Numbered from the stretch's first letter, positions 25,269 to 34,600 are shown. The stretch is DNA of 64,000 bases from Streptomyces griseus subsp. griseus (GCF_000720255.1 NZ_JOJE01000004.1:1-64000), one strand, 5' to 3'. Notes: generated by a model not told the origin, from the letters alone. A program made the numbers and translations.

Positions 25269-28076
25269 TCAGCTCGCCGTGCCGCTCAGCAGCGCCTCGA
25301 GATCGGCGGCGGCCCCGGCACCGCCGTCTTCGAAGAGGACCTTGTTCAGCAGCGCGGGCAGTCTCTGGGCCGGCAGGTCCAGGAACGGTCCCAGCCGCCT
25401 GGCCAGTTGGGGGGAGTCTCCGCCCAGGCCGTGCCCGCTCAGAACGCCGACCGTACGTGCCCAGAGGGCGGGGTCGTCCATCAGGTCCCGGACGGTGGCC
25501 GGTCCGGACGGCGGCGCCGGGGTGAGGCAGGGATCCTCGCTGGTCCACGTGTGCGTGCCGTGGGCCACGGTCACCGGAGGCTGCCCGGAACCGGGAAGGT
25601 GGACGGACGCGCGCGCTCCCGCGGGCACGACCACCTCCAGGTGGAAGAGCCCGTCGTCACGTCGCCAGCTCACCGACGCCTCGCCGTACGGAGTCAGATG
25701 CACGGCCCCGGCGTGGGTGAGCGAGCGGTCCGGCAGCGGGCGTACGCGGATCTCGCGGTAGCCGGGTGCGGCCGGGGCCAGTCCCGCCACCGTGCGGTGC
25801 ATCCAGTCGGCGACCGCTCCGAGCGCGTAGTGGTTGAAGGAGGTCATCTGCCCGGGGTTGACCGTGCCGTCGGGCAGCATGCTGTCCCAGCGTTCCCAGA
25901 CGGTGGTGGCGCCCATCGTCACGGGGTAGAGCCAGGAGGGGCAGCCCTTCTCCAGCAGCAGGCGGTGGGCCAGGTCCGGGCGGCCGGCGGTGGTGAGCGC
26001 GTCTGTCATCAGGGGTGTGCCGACGAACCCGGTGGCGATCCTGAAGCCGCTCGTGCGCACGAGGTCGGCGAGTCTGCGTCCGGCGGTCTCGCGTTGCCGC
26101 GGGGCGGGCAGCAGGTTCCATTGCAGGGCCATGGCGTAAGCGGTCGGCGAGTCGCCCAGCATCCGGCCCGCCGGGGTGACGAAGGCGTGGGCGAACGCCT
26201 CCCGGGTGCGATCGGCGAGCGCGGAGTACCGTGCGGCCTCCGCGGCGCGGCCCAGTATCTCCGCGGTGCGGGCGACGACATCGGCGCACCGGGCCAGACA
26301 CGCGGTGGCGACGACGTCCGGGGGCGTACGGGCGGCGAACGGGTCGTCCGGTGGCGCGGCGGGGTCTAGCCAGTCGCCGAACTGGAAACCCCCCGACCAC
26401 ACGCCGTCGGTGGTGAGCGAGGCGATCTTGTCGACCCAGGAGCGGGCGCTGGTGAACTGCCGTTCGAGGATGCCGAGGTCGGCGTAGCGTTCGTGCAGCA
26501 CCCAGGGCACCACCGGAGCCGCGTCACCCCAGGCCGCCGCGGTCGGGGTCTCGGTGTCCAGAACGTCGGGGACCACCCAGGGCACCGCGCCGTCGGCGTG
26601 CTGGTCGGCGGCGAGGTCGGCGAGCCAGGAGGACAGAAAGCCCGCCGTGTCGAAGAGGAAGGCGGCGGTGGGGGAGAAGACCTGGATGTCGCCGGTCCAG
26701 CCGAGCCGCTCGTCGCGCTGCGGGCAGTCCGTGGGTACGTCGAGGAAGTTGCCCCGCGTGCTGCGGACGACGTTCTCGTGGAACTGCTCCAGATCGGGGT
26801 CGGAGCAGGAGAACCAGCCGGTGCGGCGCAGGTCGCTGCCCACCACCACGGCATGCACGTCGTCGGCCGCCAGGTCGGGCACGCCGGTGACCTCGGCGTA
26901 GCGGAACCCGTGGAAGGTGAGCGACGGTTCGAGAACGGCCTCGTCCGCGTCGGCCAGGACGTAGGTGTCGGTCGCGCCGGCCGTACGCAGCGGCCTGGTG
27001 CACAGTTCCCCGTCCTCGAGGACCTCGGCGTGCCGGACGGTGACCTCCCCGCCGGCCTCGGTTCCGCGGAGGCGCAGGCGTACCCAGCCGACGACGTTCT
27101 GTCCGAAGTCGACGAGGGTACGTCCCGATGGTGACTGCCAGACCTTGGCGGCGGGCAGCACCTCGGTGACGCGGACGGGCGGGCCCTCCGGGGCGACGAG
27201 CCGGGTCATGTCCGCTTCCTCGTCGGGAAGCACGTCCACCGGGCCGTCGGCCGTACCCCCCGTGAAGCGCAGATCGGTGCGCTGACCTTCGTAGAGGTCG
27301 TCGGCGAGGACCCGGGTGTCCCGGGCCCGCCACTCCTCGTCGGTGCCGTAGACCTCCACCGAGCCGTCGGCGTAGCGGACTTCGAGCTGCGCGAGGAGGG
27401 CGAGCCGGTCGCCGTACAGCGCGCGGGCCCCCCACCAGCCGAGGTGGCCGCGGTACCAGCCGTTGCCGAGCACGACCGAAAGGGTGTTCTCGCCCTTTCT
27501 CAGCAGGGCCGTCACATCGTGGGTCCGGTACCGCAGCCGGTGGCGGTAGCTGGTCCAGCCGGGGGCGAGGACCTCGTCGCCGACCCGCGCGCCGTTCAGG
27601 GACGCGGTGTAGACACCGTGAGCGGTGGCGTACAGACGGGCCGAGACCGCATCCGCACCCAGCGCGAACGTCCGCACGAGTTCCGGGGCGGGCGCGTCCG
27701 GGGCGCCGTGGTCCCGGGGGCTGATGAAGCGGGCGGTCCAGTCCCGCGACCGCAGCAGCCCGGTCTCCACGGCGGCGGGCGCGCTCCAGCCGCTCCACCG
27801 CTCCGCGCAGGCCACCCGGATCCGGACGCTCGCCCGCCGACGGGACGGCAGGGGTTCGAACGGCCAGGGGACCAGCACCTGGTCGGACGAGTCGACCCGG
27901 ACGCGGGTGGCACCGTCCAGTTCCACTTCGTACGCCGTCTGCCGCCAGGCGGGGTCGTCGGTGCGGACCTGCCACGACAGGCGGGGCTCGGGCGTGCCGA
28001 TGCCGAGCGCGTCCTGCCGGTGCTCGAAGCGGATCGACACCACCGCGGTGTCGGGTTCCGGACGCTCCAGGCTCAT
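25269..28076 (-). CDS. alpha-L-rhamnosidase (GH78)
   Basis: 935-aa enzyme that removes terminal alpha-L-rhamnose from glycosides or pectin fragments. Domains in order: N-terminal Ig-like (1-110), bacterial rhamnosidase N domain (120-300), concanavalin-like domain (300-415), six-hairpin catalytic barrel (about 420-770) and C-terminal beta domain. The general acid is Glu456 in CPQRDERLGWTGD and the base Glu728 in TTVWERWDS, both in conserved GH78 blocks. No signal peptide is seen, so it probably acts on imported oligosaccharides. The last ~90 residues (DPALWARTVGVLSGHGLGGD and after) form an extra alpha-helical tail, similar to the dimerisation or substrate-sensing region found in some relatives. 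LacI-type boxes lie just upstream. Confidence 0.92.
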   Translation of the reverse strand: MSLERPEPDTAVVSIRFEHRQDALGIGTPEPRLSWQVRTDDPAWRQTAYEVELDGATRVRVDSSDQVLVPWPFEPLPSRRRASVRIRVACAERWSGWSAPAAVETGLLRSRDWTARFISPRDHGAPDAPAPELVRTFALGADAVSARLYATAHGVYTASLNGARVGDEVLAPGWTSYRHRLRYRTHDVTALLRKGENTLSVVLGNGWYRGHLGWWGARALYGDRLALLAQLEVRYADGSVEVYGTDEEWRARDTRVLADDLYEGQRTDLRFTGGTADGPVDVLPDEEADMTRLVAPEGPPVRVTEVLPAAKVWQSPSGRTLVDFGQNVVGWVRLRLRGTEAGGEVTVRHAEVLEDGELCTRPLRTAGATDTYVLADADEAVLEPSLTFHGFRYAEVTGVPDLAADDVHAVVVGSDLRRTGWFSCSDPDLEQFHENVVRSTRGNFLDVPTDCPQRDERLGWTGDIQVFSPTAAFLFDTAGFLSSWLADLAADQHADGAVPWVVPDVLDTETPTAAAWGDAAPVVPWVLHERYADLGILERQFTSARSWVDKIASLTTDGVWSGGFQFGDWLDPAAPPDDPFAARTPPDVVATACLARCADVVARTAEILGRAAEAARYSALADRTREAFAHAFVTPAGRMLGDSPTAYAMALQWNLLPAPRQRETAGRRLADLVRTSGFRIATGFVGTPLMTDALTTAGRPDLAHRLLLEKGCPSWLYPVTMGATTVWERWDSMLPDGTVNPGQMTSFNHYALGAVADWMHRTVAGLAPAAPGYREIRVRPLPDRSLTHAGAVHLTPYGEASVSWRRDDGLFHLEVVVPAGARASVHLPGSGQPPVTVAHGTHTWTSEDPCLTPAPPSGPATVRDLMDDPALWARTVGVLSGHGLGGDSPQLARRLGPFLDLPAQRLPALLNKVLFEDGGAGAAADLEALLSGTAS

Positions 28077-28100
28077 GCGGCCTCCTCGCCTTCCAGGGTG

Positions 28101-28124
28101 TGGAACGTTCCACGTTTGAAACGA
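28101..28124. promoter_or_regulatory. candidate operator upstream of the GH78 gene
   Basis: A perfect 12-bp palindrome TGGAACGTTCCA (28101-28112) abuts CGTTTGAAACG (28114-28124), an 11-bp odd-centred inverted repeat. TTGAAACGA also occurs in the promoter of the ABC transporter operon (29550-29558), so one of these is a likely site for the neighbouring LacI regulator. Confidence 0.5.
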
Positions 28125-28239
28125 CTCAACCCTGGACTTGCGATCCCCGGAACGTCAAGAGGAGAACGGAAAATCGGCGGATGCGGTGATCGCTCGGCCG
28201 CCCCTGCGCGCGGCGGCCCTCTCGCCAGGGGCGGACGGC

Positions 28240-29280
28240 TCAGGCGGGTGGCGGTGCGGTGCTGCGGCGGGCCACCAGGTGCGGTGTCGAAGCCGTGACG
28301 ACCGCGCGGTCGCGCCGGTCCTGGATCCGTTCCAGCAGCAGCCGGGCCGCGGTCTCGCCCATCATGGCGCCCGCCTGATCGACGCTGGTCAGGCTCACCG
28401 GCGCGAGGGCGGCGACGGAGGTGTTGTTGTACCCGGCGAGCGAGAGGTCCTCGGGGATGCGCAGGCCGAGCTCGGCGGCGGCCCGGAAGACACCGGTCGC
28501 GGCGACGTCGGCGCCGGCGAAGATCGCGGTGGGCGGGCGCCGCGAGGTGAGCAGTTCCATGGCGCCGCGGTAGCCGCCCTCGTCGGAGTAGCCGGAGTTC
28601 ACCACCCGGGCCAGGTCGGCCAGGCCGTGCCGTGCCATGGCGTCGCCGTAGGCGGCCCGGACATGGTGCTCGGGCCGCTGCTCCCATTGGCTGCCCCGCA
28701 CCGTCGGATGCGATATGTGGGCGATGTCGCGGTGCCCGAGGGCGACGAGGTGGTCCACGACCAGGTCGACGCCGAGCCCGTCCTGGTTGACCACGCAGTC
28801 GTACGCCGGCGAGGGGTCGTGGTGGCCGATCACCACCGTCGGCACGTCGGCCGCGATGCGCACCACCTCGGTGCGGGGTACGGCGGGCGCGATCAGGATC
28901 AGGCCGTCCATCTGCCGGTCCACCATGGCGTGGATGAGCCGTGTCTGGTCCGCCATTTCGGAGGAGCCGGCGGAGCCGATGAACAGCGCGTACTCGGTGT
29001 CCCGCAGCCGCCCGTTCACCCCGTCCAGCAGGTCGGCGTAGAAGGCGTTGCGGATGCTCGCGAGCAGGATGCCGATCGTGTAGGTGCGCCCCCGCATGCC
29101 CCGTGCCGCGGCGTGCGGGCGGTAGCCCAGCTCGTCCATGGCCTTCCGCACCCGTTCGCGCATCGCCGGACTGACCCCGTAGGCATTGGTCAGCACCTTC
29201 GACACCGCCGAGGTGGAGACGCCGGCGCTGCGCGCCACATCCGCGATGGTGACCCTCTTCGAGCCGCCTGCCGGTCGCAT
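28240..29280 (-). CDS. LacI-family regulator of the rhamnoside/arabinan locus
   Basis: 346 aa. The N-terminal helix-turn-helix VTIADVARSAGVSTSAVSKV is followed by a LacI effector domain containing TYTIGILLASIRNAFYADLL, GVDLVVDHLVALGHRDIAHI, AIFAGADVAATGVFRAAAEL and SLAGYNNTSVAALAPVSLTS. ATG 29280 is 10 nt after GGAGGTG and keeps the basic RPAGGSKR; ATG 29304 lacks a good ribosome-binding site. It lies upstream of the GH78 gene on the same strand and divergent from the ABC importer, so it probably controls both. Effector presumed to be rhamnose, arabinose or an oligosaccharide; not determined. Confidence 0.9.
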   Translation of the reverse strand: MRPAGGSKRVTIADVARSAGVSTSAVSKVLTNAYGVSPAMRERVRKAMDELGYRPHAAARGMRGRTYTIGILLASIRNAFYADLLDGVNGRLRDTEYALFIGSAGSSEMADQTRLIHAMVDRQMDGLILIAPAVPRTEVVRIAADVPTVVIGHHDPSPAYDCVVNQDGLGVDLVVDHLVALGHRDIAHISHPTVRGSQWEQRPEHHVRAAYGDAMARHGLADLARVVNSGYSDEGGYRGAMELLTSRRPPTAIFAGADVAATGVFRAAAELGLRIPEDLSLAGYNNTSVAALAPVSLTSVDQAGAMMGETAARLLLERIQDRRDRAVVTASTPHLVARRSTAPPPA

Positions 29281-29548
29281 ACGGGCGCCCACCTCCGTTG
29301 TCATGTGCCGCTCTGCCCCATTTGGCGTTTCGGAAAGTTACTCGCAGATGCTTGACGGCTGCGGTCTCTTCGCTTCAACCTTTGGGACGTCCCTGTGTGG
29401 CACGTTACACGAAGCTGAAAGCCGAGACAGGGGCTCTCCGGGCGGCCGCGCCGCAGTCGGGCCGCCCAGAGTCTCAGAGGCAGCCGACTGTGACCAGGGG
29501 ATCCCGCCACCCCCGAGTGAATTGTTATCGGCCCACCCGGTGGCAGCG

Positions 29549-29564
29549 ATTGAAACGATTTAAT
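29549..29564. promoter_or_regulatory. candidate LacI operator before the sugar ABC operon
   Basis: ATTGAAACGATTTAAT is an imperfect 16-bp inverted repeat (6 of 8 positions paired) centred on CG, 24 bp before the SBP start codon. TTGAAACGA is shared with the GH78 upstream region. Confidence 0.5.
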
Positions 29565-29587
29565 GCCGCTCGATCGAAGGAACACTC

Positions 29588-30913
29588 ATGAGGTCAAGGA
29601 CTCTCGCCAAGAGAAGGGCGGCGGTCGCCGCGGCCGCTGCTCTGCCGCTTCTGCTCAGCGCGTGCAGCGCCGGCTCTCTCGGCTCATCCAGCGGGGACGG
29701 CAGCGCGACGACGATCAAGCTGATGGTCGACAACGCGCCCGACAACCTCCAGGCCGCCAAGCAGCTGGCGAAGGACTTCCAGGCCCAGAATCCCAAGATC
29801 AGGGTCAGCGTGGAGACCCGCCCCGGCGGTGCCGACGGCGACAACCTCATCAAGACCCGGCTGCAGACCGGCAGCATGGCCGACGTCTTCTCGTACAACA
29901 CCGGTTCGCTGTTCCAGCAGATCGACCCAACGAAAAACCTCGCGCCGATCACCAAGGACCCGTACGTCAACAAGCTCGACAAGTCCTTCCTTCCGCAGGT
30001 CACGGTCGGCGGCCAGACCTACGGCGTGCCCTTCGGCCCGGCTCTCGGCGGCGGTGTCCTCTACAACAAGAAGGTCTACGCCCGGCTCGGCCTGACGGTG
30101 CCGACGACCTGGGCGCAGTTCATCGACAACAGCAAGAAGATCAAGGCCGCCGGCGTCGCCCCGGTCATCCAGACCTACCAGGACACCTGGACCTCCCAGC
30201 TCCTCGTGCTGGGCGACTTCCACAACGTGTCCGCCGCGGAACCGGACTTCGCCAAGAAGTACACCGCCAACCAGGCGAAGTTCGCCACCGACACGAACGC
30301 GGTCAAGGGCTTCGAACACCTGGAGCAGATCCACGACCTGAAGCTCCAGAACGCGGACTACGCCTCGGCCACCCTCGCCAAGGGCCTGCAGATGCTGGCC
30401 ACCGGCAAGGGCGCGCAGTACCCGATGCTGTCCACCGTCATCGGCGCGATCAAGACGAGCAACCCGGACCAGCTCAACGACATCGGCTTCTTCGCCCTCC
30501 CCGGTGACGACGCCTCGGCCAACGGCCTGACCGCGTGGTTCCCGAACGCCTTCTACGTCCCGAAGTCGACCGCCGGGGACAAGCTGACCGCGGTCAAGAA
30601 ATTCCTCTCGTTCGCGGCGAGCCCGGCCGGCTGCACGTCCCAGGCCAAGGCGTCGACGCCGACCGGACCGTATCTGGTCAAGGGCTGCGCCCTGCCGCCG
30701 GACGTCCCCACGATCACCAAGGACGTCGCGTCGTACTTCACCAACGACGCGCAGAGCCCGGCCCTGGAGTTCCTCTCGCCTGTCAAGGGCCCCAGTCTCG
30801 AGCAGATCTGCGTCCAGGTCGGCTCCGGCATCACCGGCGCCAGGTCCGGCGCGGCCCAGTACGACAAGGACGTCAAGAAGCAGGCCCAGCAGCTCGGGCT
30901 GTCGGGCTGGTAG
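29588..30913 (+). CDS. extracellular sugar-binding lipoprotein of an ABC importer
   Basis: 441-aa family 1 solute-binding protein. The N-terminus is a lipoprotein signal: basic RSRTLAKRRA, hydrophobic core, and lipobox LLSAC with the lipidated Cys near residue 26. The mature protein starts SAGSLGSSSGDGS, a flexible linker. The body (LMVDNAPDNLQAAKQLAKDF, PTTWAQFIDNSKKIKAAG, GKGAQYPMLSTVIGAIK) has the two-lobed binding-protein layout seen with oligosaccharide importers. AAGGAACACTC precedes ATG 29588. First gene of the ABC operon; a GC-rich hairpin follows it, which should raise its level relative to the permeases. Substrate likely rhamnose-, arabinose- or galacturonate-containing oligosaccharides from context. 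Confidence 0.88.
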   Translation: MRSRTLAKRRAAVAAAAALPLLLSACSAGSLGSSSGDGSATTIKLMVDNAPDNLQAAKQLAKDFQAQNPKIRVSVETRPGGADGDNLIKTRLQTGSMADVFSYNTGSLFQQIDPTKNLAPITKDPYVNKLDKSFLPQVTVGGQTYGVPFGPALGGGVLYNKKVYARLGLTVPTTWAQFIDNSKKIKAAGVAPVIQTYQDTWTSQLLVLGDFHNVSAAEPDFAKKYTANQAKFATDTNAVKGFEHLEQIHDLKLQNADYASATLAKGLQMLATGKGAQYPMLSTVIGAIKTSNPDQLNDIGFFALPGDDASANGLTAWFPNAFYVPKSTAGDKLTAVKKFLSFAASPAGCTSQAKASTPTGPYLVKGCALPPDVPTITKDVASYFTNDAQSPALEFLSPVKGPSLEQICVQVGSGITGARSGAAQYDKDVKKQAQQLGLSGW

Positions 30914-30924
30914 GACACGCAACC

Positions 30925-30961
30925 GTGCCTCCCCGGCCCCGGCAGGGGCGCGGGGAGGCAC
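30925..30961 (+). terminator. intercistronic hairpin between binding protein and permease
   Basis: GTGCCTCCCCG and CGGGGAGGCAC form a perfect 11-bp stem around a G+C-rich loop. Position, directly after the SBP stop and 17 bp before the permease start, suggests partial termination or 3'-end protection of the SBP message rather than full operon termination. Confidence 0.7.
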
Positions 30962-30977
30962 TGAAAGAGGTCGACGG

Positions 30978-31910
30978 ATGACCACACTCGCACCGACCAC
31001 GCCACCGAAGGCCACGTCACATGAGGCGGCAGCCCGGCAGCGCCGGTCCGGCAGGACGCGCGGCACCTATCCCAACTGGTTCTACCTGCCCGCCGCGGTG
31101 ATCTACGGGACGCTGTTCCTCGTCCCGACCTTCGCGTCGTTCTACTTCAGCCTGACCCGGTGGACCATTTTCAAGTCGACCTTCATCGGGCTGGACAACT
31201 TCACCGAGTTCTTCCAGGAACCCGCCCTCGTCAAGGGCTTCGTCAACACCTTCCTCTACGCCGTCGTCACCTCGGGCCTCAAGGTGGTCCTCGGTCTCCT
31301 CCTGGGCATCCTGCTGACCAGCCAGATCCGGGCCCGCGGTTATCTGCGCTCGGTGGTTTTCTTCCCGGTGCTGGTCAGCACGGTGGGCGTCGGCATCACC
31401 TTCACCGCGTTCATGGACCCCTCGTACGGTGTGATCAACAAGGCCCTCGCGGCCGTGGGCATCGACGGTCCGGGATGGCTGACGGACCCCTCGCTCGCCC
31501 TGTTCTCGGTGGCCCTGGTCGATGTGTGGAAGGGCGTCGGCCTGGCGACCGTCATCTACATCGCGGGCATCGTGTCCATCCCGCAGGACTACTACGAGGC
31601 GGCGAAGATCGACGGCGCGGGACCGTGGCAGCTGTTCCGCAACGTCGTCCTCCCGCTGAGCTGGCCTGCCACGTCGACCGTCATCATCCTCTCCCTCATC
31701 GGCGGCCTGCGGTCCTTCGACCTCATCTGGGCGATGACCCGCGGCGGACCGGGCTTCAGTTCCGACGTGGTCGCCTCCGTCATCTACAAGCAGTACCAGG
31801 CCGGCTTCTACGGCCTGTCCACCGCCGGAAACGTCGTCCTGTTCCTGGTCGTGACGGCGATCGTCGTCCCGCTGGCCCGTTTCCTCGCCCGCAAGGAGGT
31901 CCAGCGATGA
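30978..31910 (+). CDS. sugar ABC transporter permease (first)
   Basis: 310-aa inner-membrane protein of the MalF/UgpA type. Six or seven transmembrane helices are visible, starting WFYLPAAVIYGTLFLVPTFA. The cytoplasmic EAA loop, YYEAAKIDGAGPWQLFRNVVLPLSWP, which docks to the ATPase, lies at about 205-230. The extended N-terminus RRSGRTRGTYPNW is cytoplasmic. Its end overlaps the second permease by four bases (ATGA). No ATPase gene is in the operon, so the importer must use a shared MsiK-like ATPase encoded elsewhere, as is normal for Streptomyces sugar importers. Confidence 0.9.
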   Translation: MTTLAPTTPPKATSHEAAARQRRSGRTRGTYPNWFYLPAAVIYGTLFLVPTFASFYFSLTRWTIFKSTFIGLDNFTEFFQEPALVKGFVNTFLYAVVTSGLKVVLGLLLGILLTSQIRARGYLRSVVFFPVLVSTVGVGITFTAFMDPSYGVINKALAAVGIDGPGWLTDPSLALFSVALVDVWKGVGLATVIYIAGIVSIPQDYYEAAKIDGAGPWQLFRNVVLPLSWPATSTVIILSLIGGLRSFDLIWAMTRGGPGFSSDVVASVIYKQYQAGFYGLSTAGNVVLFLVVTAIVVPLARFLARKEVQR

Positions 31911-32734
31911 AGAACCCGGCCCGTACGTGGCTCGGCGCACTGTCGGTCGTCGTCAGCGTCGTCGTCTTCGTGGTCCCGTTCGCGTTCATAGTCCTCACGG
32001 CCGTGAAGGACCCGCAGCAGGCCGCGCAGCTCGACTTCTCCTGGCCACGCCGGTTCCAACCGGTGGACAACCTCGTGCAGGTGGTGGAGGCGCGGGACTA
32101 CATCCTCGTCATCGCGTTCATCAACAGCGTGATTCTGACCGTGGTCAGCGTGGCGGCGATGGTCGTACTCGGCGCGATGGTGGCCTTCGTGCTGCAGCGG
32201 CGGGTCACCCGGTGGACGGGACTCATCAACTTTCTGGTCCTGTCCGGCCTGATCATCCCACCGGCGGTCGTACCCACGATCTGGGTCCTGCAGAAGGCCG
32301 GCCTGTTCGGCGGCCTCCCCGGGCTGATCCTGGTGGAGATCGCGTTCGGCCTGTCCTTCTCCATCCTGCTGTTCCGCGCCTTCATCGCCACCATCCCGCG
32401 CGAACTCGACGAAGCCGCCGTCATCGACGGCGCGTCCCCGCTGCGGCTGTTCTTCCGGGTCATCTTCCCGATGCTGCGCTCGGTGATCGTGACCGTGATC
32501 GTCGTCCAGTCGGTGGCCGTCTTCAACGACTTCACCAACCCGCTGTACTTCCTGCCCGGCGAACAGAACGCCACCGTCCAGCTGACCCTGTTCAACTTCC
32601 AGAGCCAGTACAACACCAGCTACAACCTGCTCTTCATGGACATCCTGCTCATCACGGTCCCGCCGCTGATCATGTTCCTGTTCTTCAACCGGCAGATCGT
32701 GGCGGGCATGACGGCCGGAGCGGTCAAGGGCTGA
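31907..32734 (+). CDS. sugar ABC transporter permease (second)
   Basis: 275-aa MalG/UgpE-type permease with six predicted helices, beginning LGALSVVVSVVVFVVPFAFI and ending FLFFNRQIVAGMTAGAVKG, the usual C-terminus of this subfamily. The EAA loop is LDEAAVIDGASPLRLFFRVI. Start ATG 31907 follows a perfect AAGGAGGT site at 31893-31900 and overlaps the previous stop (ATGA). Frame remains open far upstream only because of GC bias. It is followed, 69 bp on, by the GH43 gene, which is probably in the same operon. Confidence 0.9.
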   Translation: MKNPARTWLGALSVVVSVVVFVVPFAFIVLTAVKDPQQAAQLDFSWPRRFQPVDNLVQVVEARDYILVIAFINSVILTVVSVAAMVVLGAMVAFVLQRRVTRWTGLINFLVLSGLIIPPAVVPTIWVLQKAGLFGGLPGLILVEIAFGLSFSILLFRAFIATIPRELDEAAVIDGASPLRLFFRVIFPMLRSVIVTVIVVQSVAVFNDFTNPLYFLPGEQNATVQLTLFNFQSQYNTSYNLLFMDILLITVPPLIMFLFFNRQIVAGMTAGAVKG

Positions 32735-32803
32735 CGGGGCCGAAGGCGTCGTCGGGGACAGCTCGTACCCCACCTCATCCACAGCGATACGAAGGAGTTT
32801 CGC

Positions 32804-34234
32804 ATGGCCGCTCTCACCCACCCCGGCCCGCGCCGGGGGATACGCGGACGACACGTCCGTCCCGCACTCGCCGCGTTCCTGGCCGCCTTCCTGATCCTCG
32901 TCGGCCTGGCCGCCGCCTCCCCGGCACGGGCTCTCAGCGGTGACCTCCGCATGCACGACCCGAGCGTCATCAAGGTGGGCAGCTGCTACTACGGCTTCTC
33001 CACCGGCTTCGAGCACGACCCGCTCAACCCCAGCGGGTCCATCACCCTCCGCAAGACCTGCGCCGGCACCGCGGCGTCCGGATGGACGAAGGTGGGGAAC
33101 ATCTGGGAGTCGACCCCGTCCTGGATCACCGCCAAGCTCGGCTCGACCCCGCCGAACATCTGGGCCCCGGACATCAAGTACTTCAACGGCACCTACCACC
33201 TGTACTACGCCGGTTCGATCTGGGGCTCCACCTACGCGGTGATGGGCCTCGCCACCGCCACGAACATCGAGGGCCCCTGGACCGACCAGGGCATGGTCAC
33301 GGACGTCAACTACCCGATCGACCCCAACGTCGACTGGGGACCCGACGGCCGGCTGTACATCTCCTGGGGCTCCTGGACCGGCAGCGGCACCTACATGCAC
33401 GTCCTGGACACCGCCACGGGCAAGCTGTCCACGACCGACAACAACCTCTGGCACATCGCCGTAGGCATCGAGAACCCGACGATCATCCTCGACGGCGGCT
33501 ACTACTACCTCTTCGGCTCCAGGGGCACCTGCTGCAGCGGAGTCAACAGCACCTACTACACCGTGGTCGGCCGGTCCACCAGCATCACGGGACCGTACCG
33601 CGACCAGAACGGCACGGACCTGGCCTCCGGCGGCGGGACCACCGTCCTCACCGGCGCCTACCCCAAGGTCGCCGCGGGCGGCGCCGACGCCTACGACGAC
33701 GGCACCTCCAAGTTCCTCGCCTACCACTACTACGACGGCGACAACTCCGGACAGGAGACCCTCGACATCCGCCAGGTGACCTTCGCGAACGGCTGGCCGG
33801 TCATCGCCGGTCCGCTCGGCGCCCCGAACAACCACCTGCTGAACCGCAACAGCGCCAAGTGCGCGGACGTCTGGTCCCTGAGCACGGCGGACGGGGCGGC
33901 GGTGAACTCCGGCAACTGCAACTCCGGGGCCAACCAGCAGTGGGTGCCCACCGCGGCCGGCTCGAGCTACGAGTTGGTCGACGTCAACAGCGGCAAATGC
34001 CTGCAGATCTCCGGGGCCTCGACCGCCGACGGCGCTGTGGCCGTCCAGTCGACGTGCACCGGGGCCGCGCACCAGCTGTGGACGAGGACGGCGGTGATCG
34101 GCGGCTACGTCACCTTCACCAACGTCAACAGTGGCAAGTGCCTGGAAGTCGCCGGGGCGTCGACCGCCAATGGAGCGGCCCTGGACCAGTCGACGTGCAC
34201 CGCCGGTGCGAACCAGCAGTGGATGGTCGTCTGA
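32804..34234 (+). CDS. secreted GH43 arabinanase with ricin-type lectin domain
   Basis: 476-aa extracellular enzyme. Residues 1-44 are a signal peptide (cleavage near ARA-LSG). The five-bladed GH43 domain spans about 48-345. Catalytic residues fit the family: base Asp52 in MHDPSVIK, pKa modulator Asp173 in YPIDPNVDWG and acid Glu223 in VGIENPTII. NIWAPDIKYFNGTYHLYYAG is typical of endo-1,5-alpha-L-arabinanases (GH43 subfamilies 4-6). Residues about 350-476 form a beta-trefoil with three QxW repeats (NQQWVPT, AHQLWTRT, NQQWMVV), a CBM13-like carbohydrate-binding module. It shares the operon with the ABC importer, so it likely makes the importer's substrate. Confidence 0.88.
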   Translation: MAALTHPGPRRGIRGRHVRPALAAFLAAFLILVGLAAASPARALSGDLRMHDPSVIKVGSCYYGFSTGFEHDPLNPSGSITLRKTCAGTAASGWTKVGNIWESTPSWITAKLGSTPPNIWAPDIKYFNGTYHLYYAGSIWGSTYAVMGLATATNIEGPWTDQGMVTDVNYPIDPNVDWGPDGRLYISWGSWTGSGTYMHVLDTATGKLSTTDNNLWHIAVGIENPTIILDGGYYYLFGSRGTCCSGVNSTYYTVVGRSTSITGPYRDQNGTDLASGGGTTVLTGAYPKVAAGGADAYDDGTSKFLAYHYYDGDNSGQETLDIRQVTFANGWPVIAGPLGAPNNHLLNRNSAKCADVWSLSTADGAAVNSGNCNSGANQQWVPTAAGSSYELVDVNSGKCLQISGASTADGAVAVQSTCTGAAHQLWTRTAVIGGYVTFTNVNSGKCLEVAGASTANGAALDQSTCTAGANQQWMVV

Positions 34235-34600
34235 TCACCTGACCCGGGGGCTGTCCCGCAGGCCGAGCCGGAGGTGCTCCACGTGGTCGAGGGCCTGCTC
34301 CAGGAGTTCGGCGACGTGGTTGTCGTAGAGGGCGTAGATGACCGAGCGTCCGCGGCGTTCGCCGGTGACCAGGCCGAGATTGCGCAGCAGGCGCAGCTGG
34401 TGGGAGCACGCGGACTGCTCCATGCCCACGGCCTCGGCGAGTTCGGTCGCCGCGCAGGGGCCCTCCTGGAGGTGGGTCAGGATCCGCAGCCGGGAGGGGG
34501 TGGCGAGGGCCTGGAGGGTGGCGGCGACGTCCGCGGCGCCGACGGCTTCCAGGCGCTCGCGTGCGGTGTCGGTGGTCTTGGCGTCAGCTCCGTGGCCCAT
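34235..34600 (-). CDS. ArsR/SmtB-family metal-sensing repressor (NmtR/CzrA type)
   Basis: 121-aa winged-helix repressor. The recognition region is ATPSRLRILTHLQEGPCAAT, MEQSACSHQLRLLRNLGLVT and RSVIYALYDNHVAELL. In the C-terminal alpha5 helix, YDNHVAELLEQALDHVEHL carries Asp-X-His and, ten residues on, His-X-X-His, the exact spacing of the metal ligands in NmtR and CzrA (D, H, H, H). This predicts Ni/Co or Zn sensing. ATG 34600 follows AGGA by 8 nt; the frame is open to 34882. It is divergent from a P1B-type ATPase, and a perfect palindrome in the gap is its probable operator. Confidence 0.88.
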   Translation of the reverse strand: MGHGADAKTTDTARERLEAVGAADVAATLQALATPSRLRILTHLQEGPCAATELAEAVGMEQSACSHQLRLLRNLGLVTGERRGRSVIYALYDNHVAELLEQALDHVEHLRLGLRDSPRVR

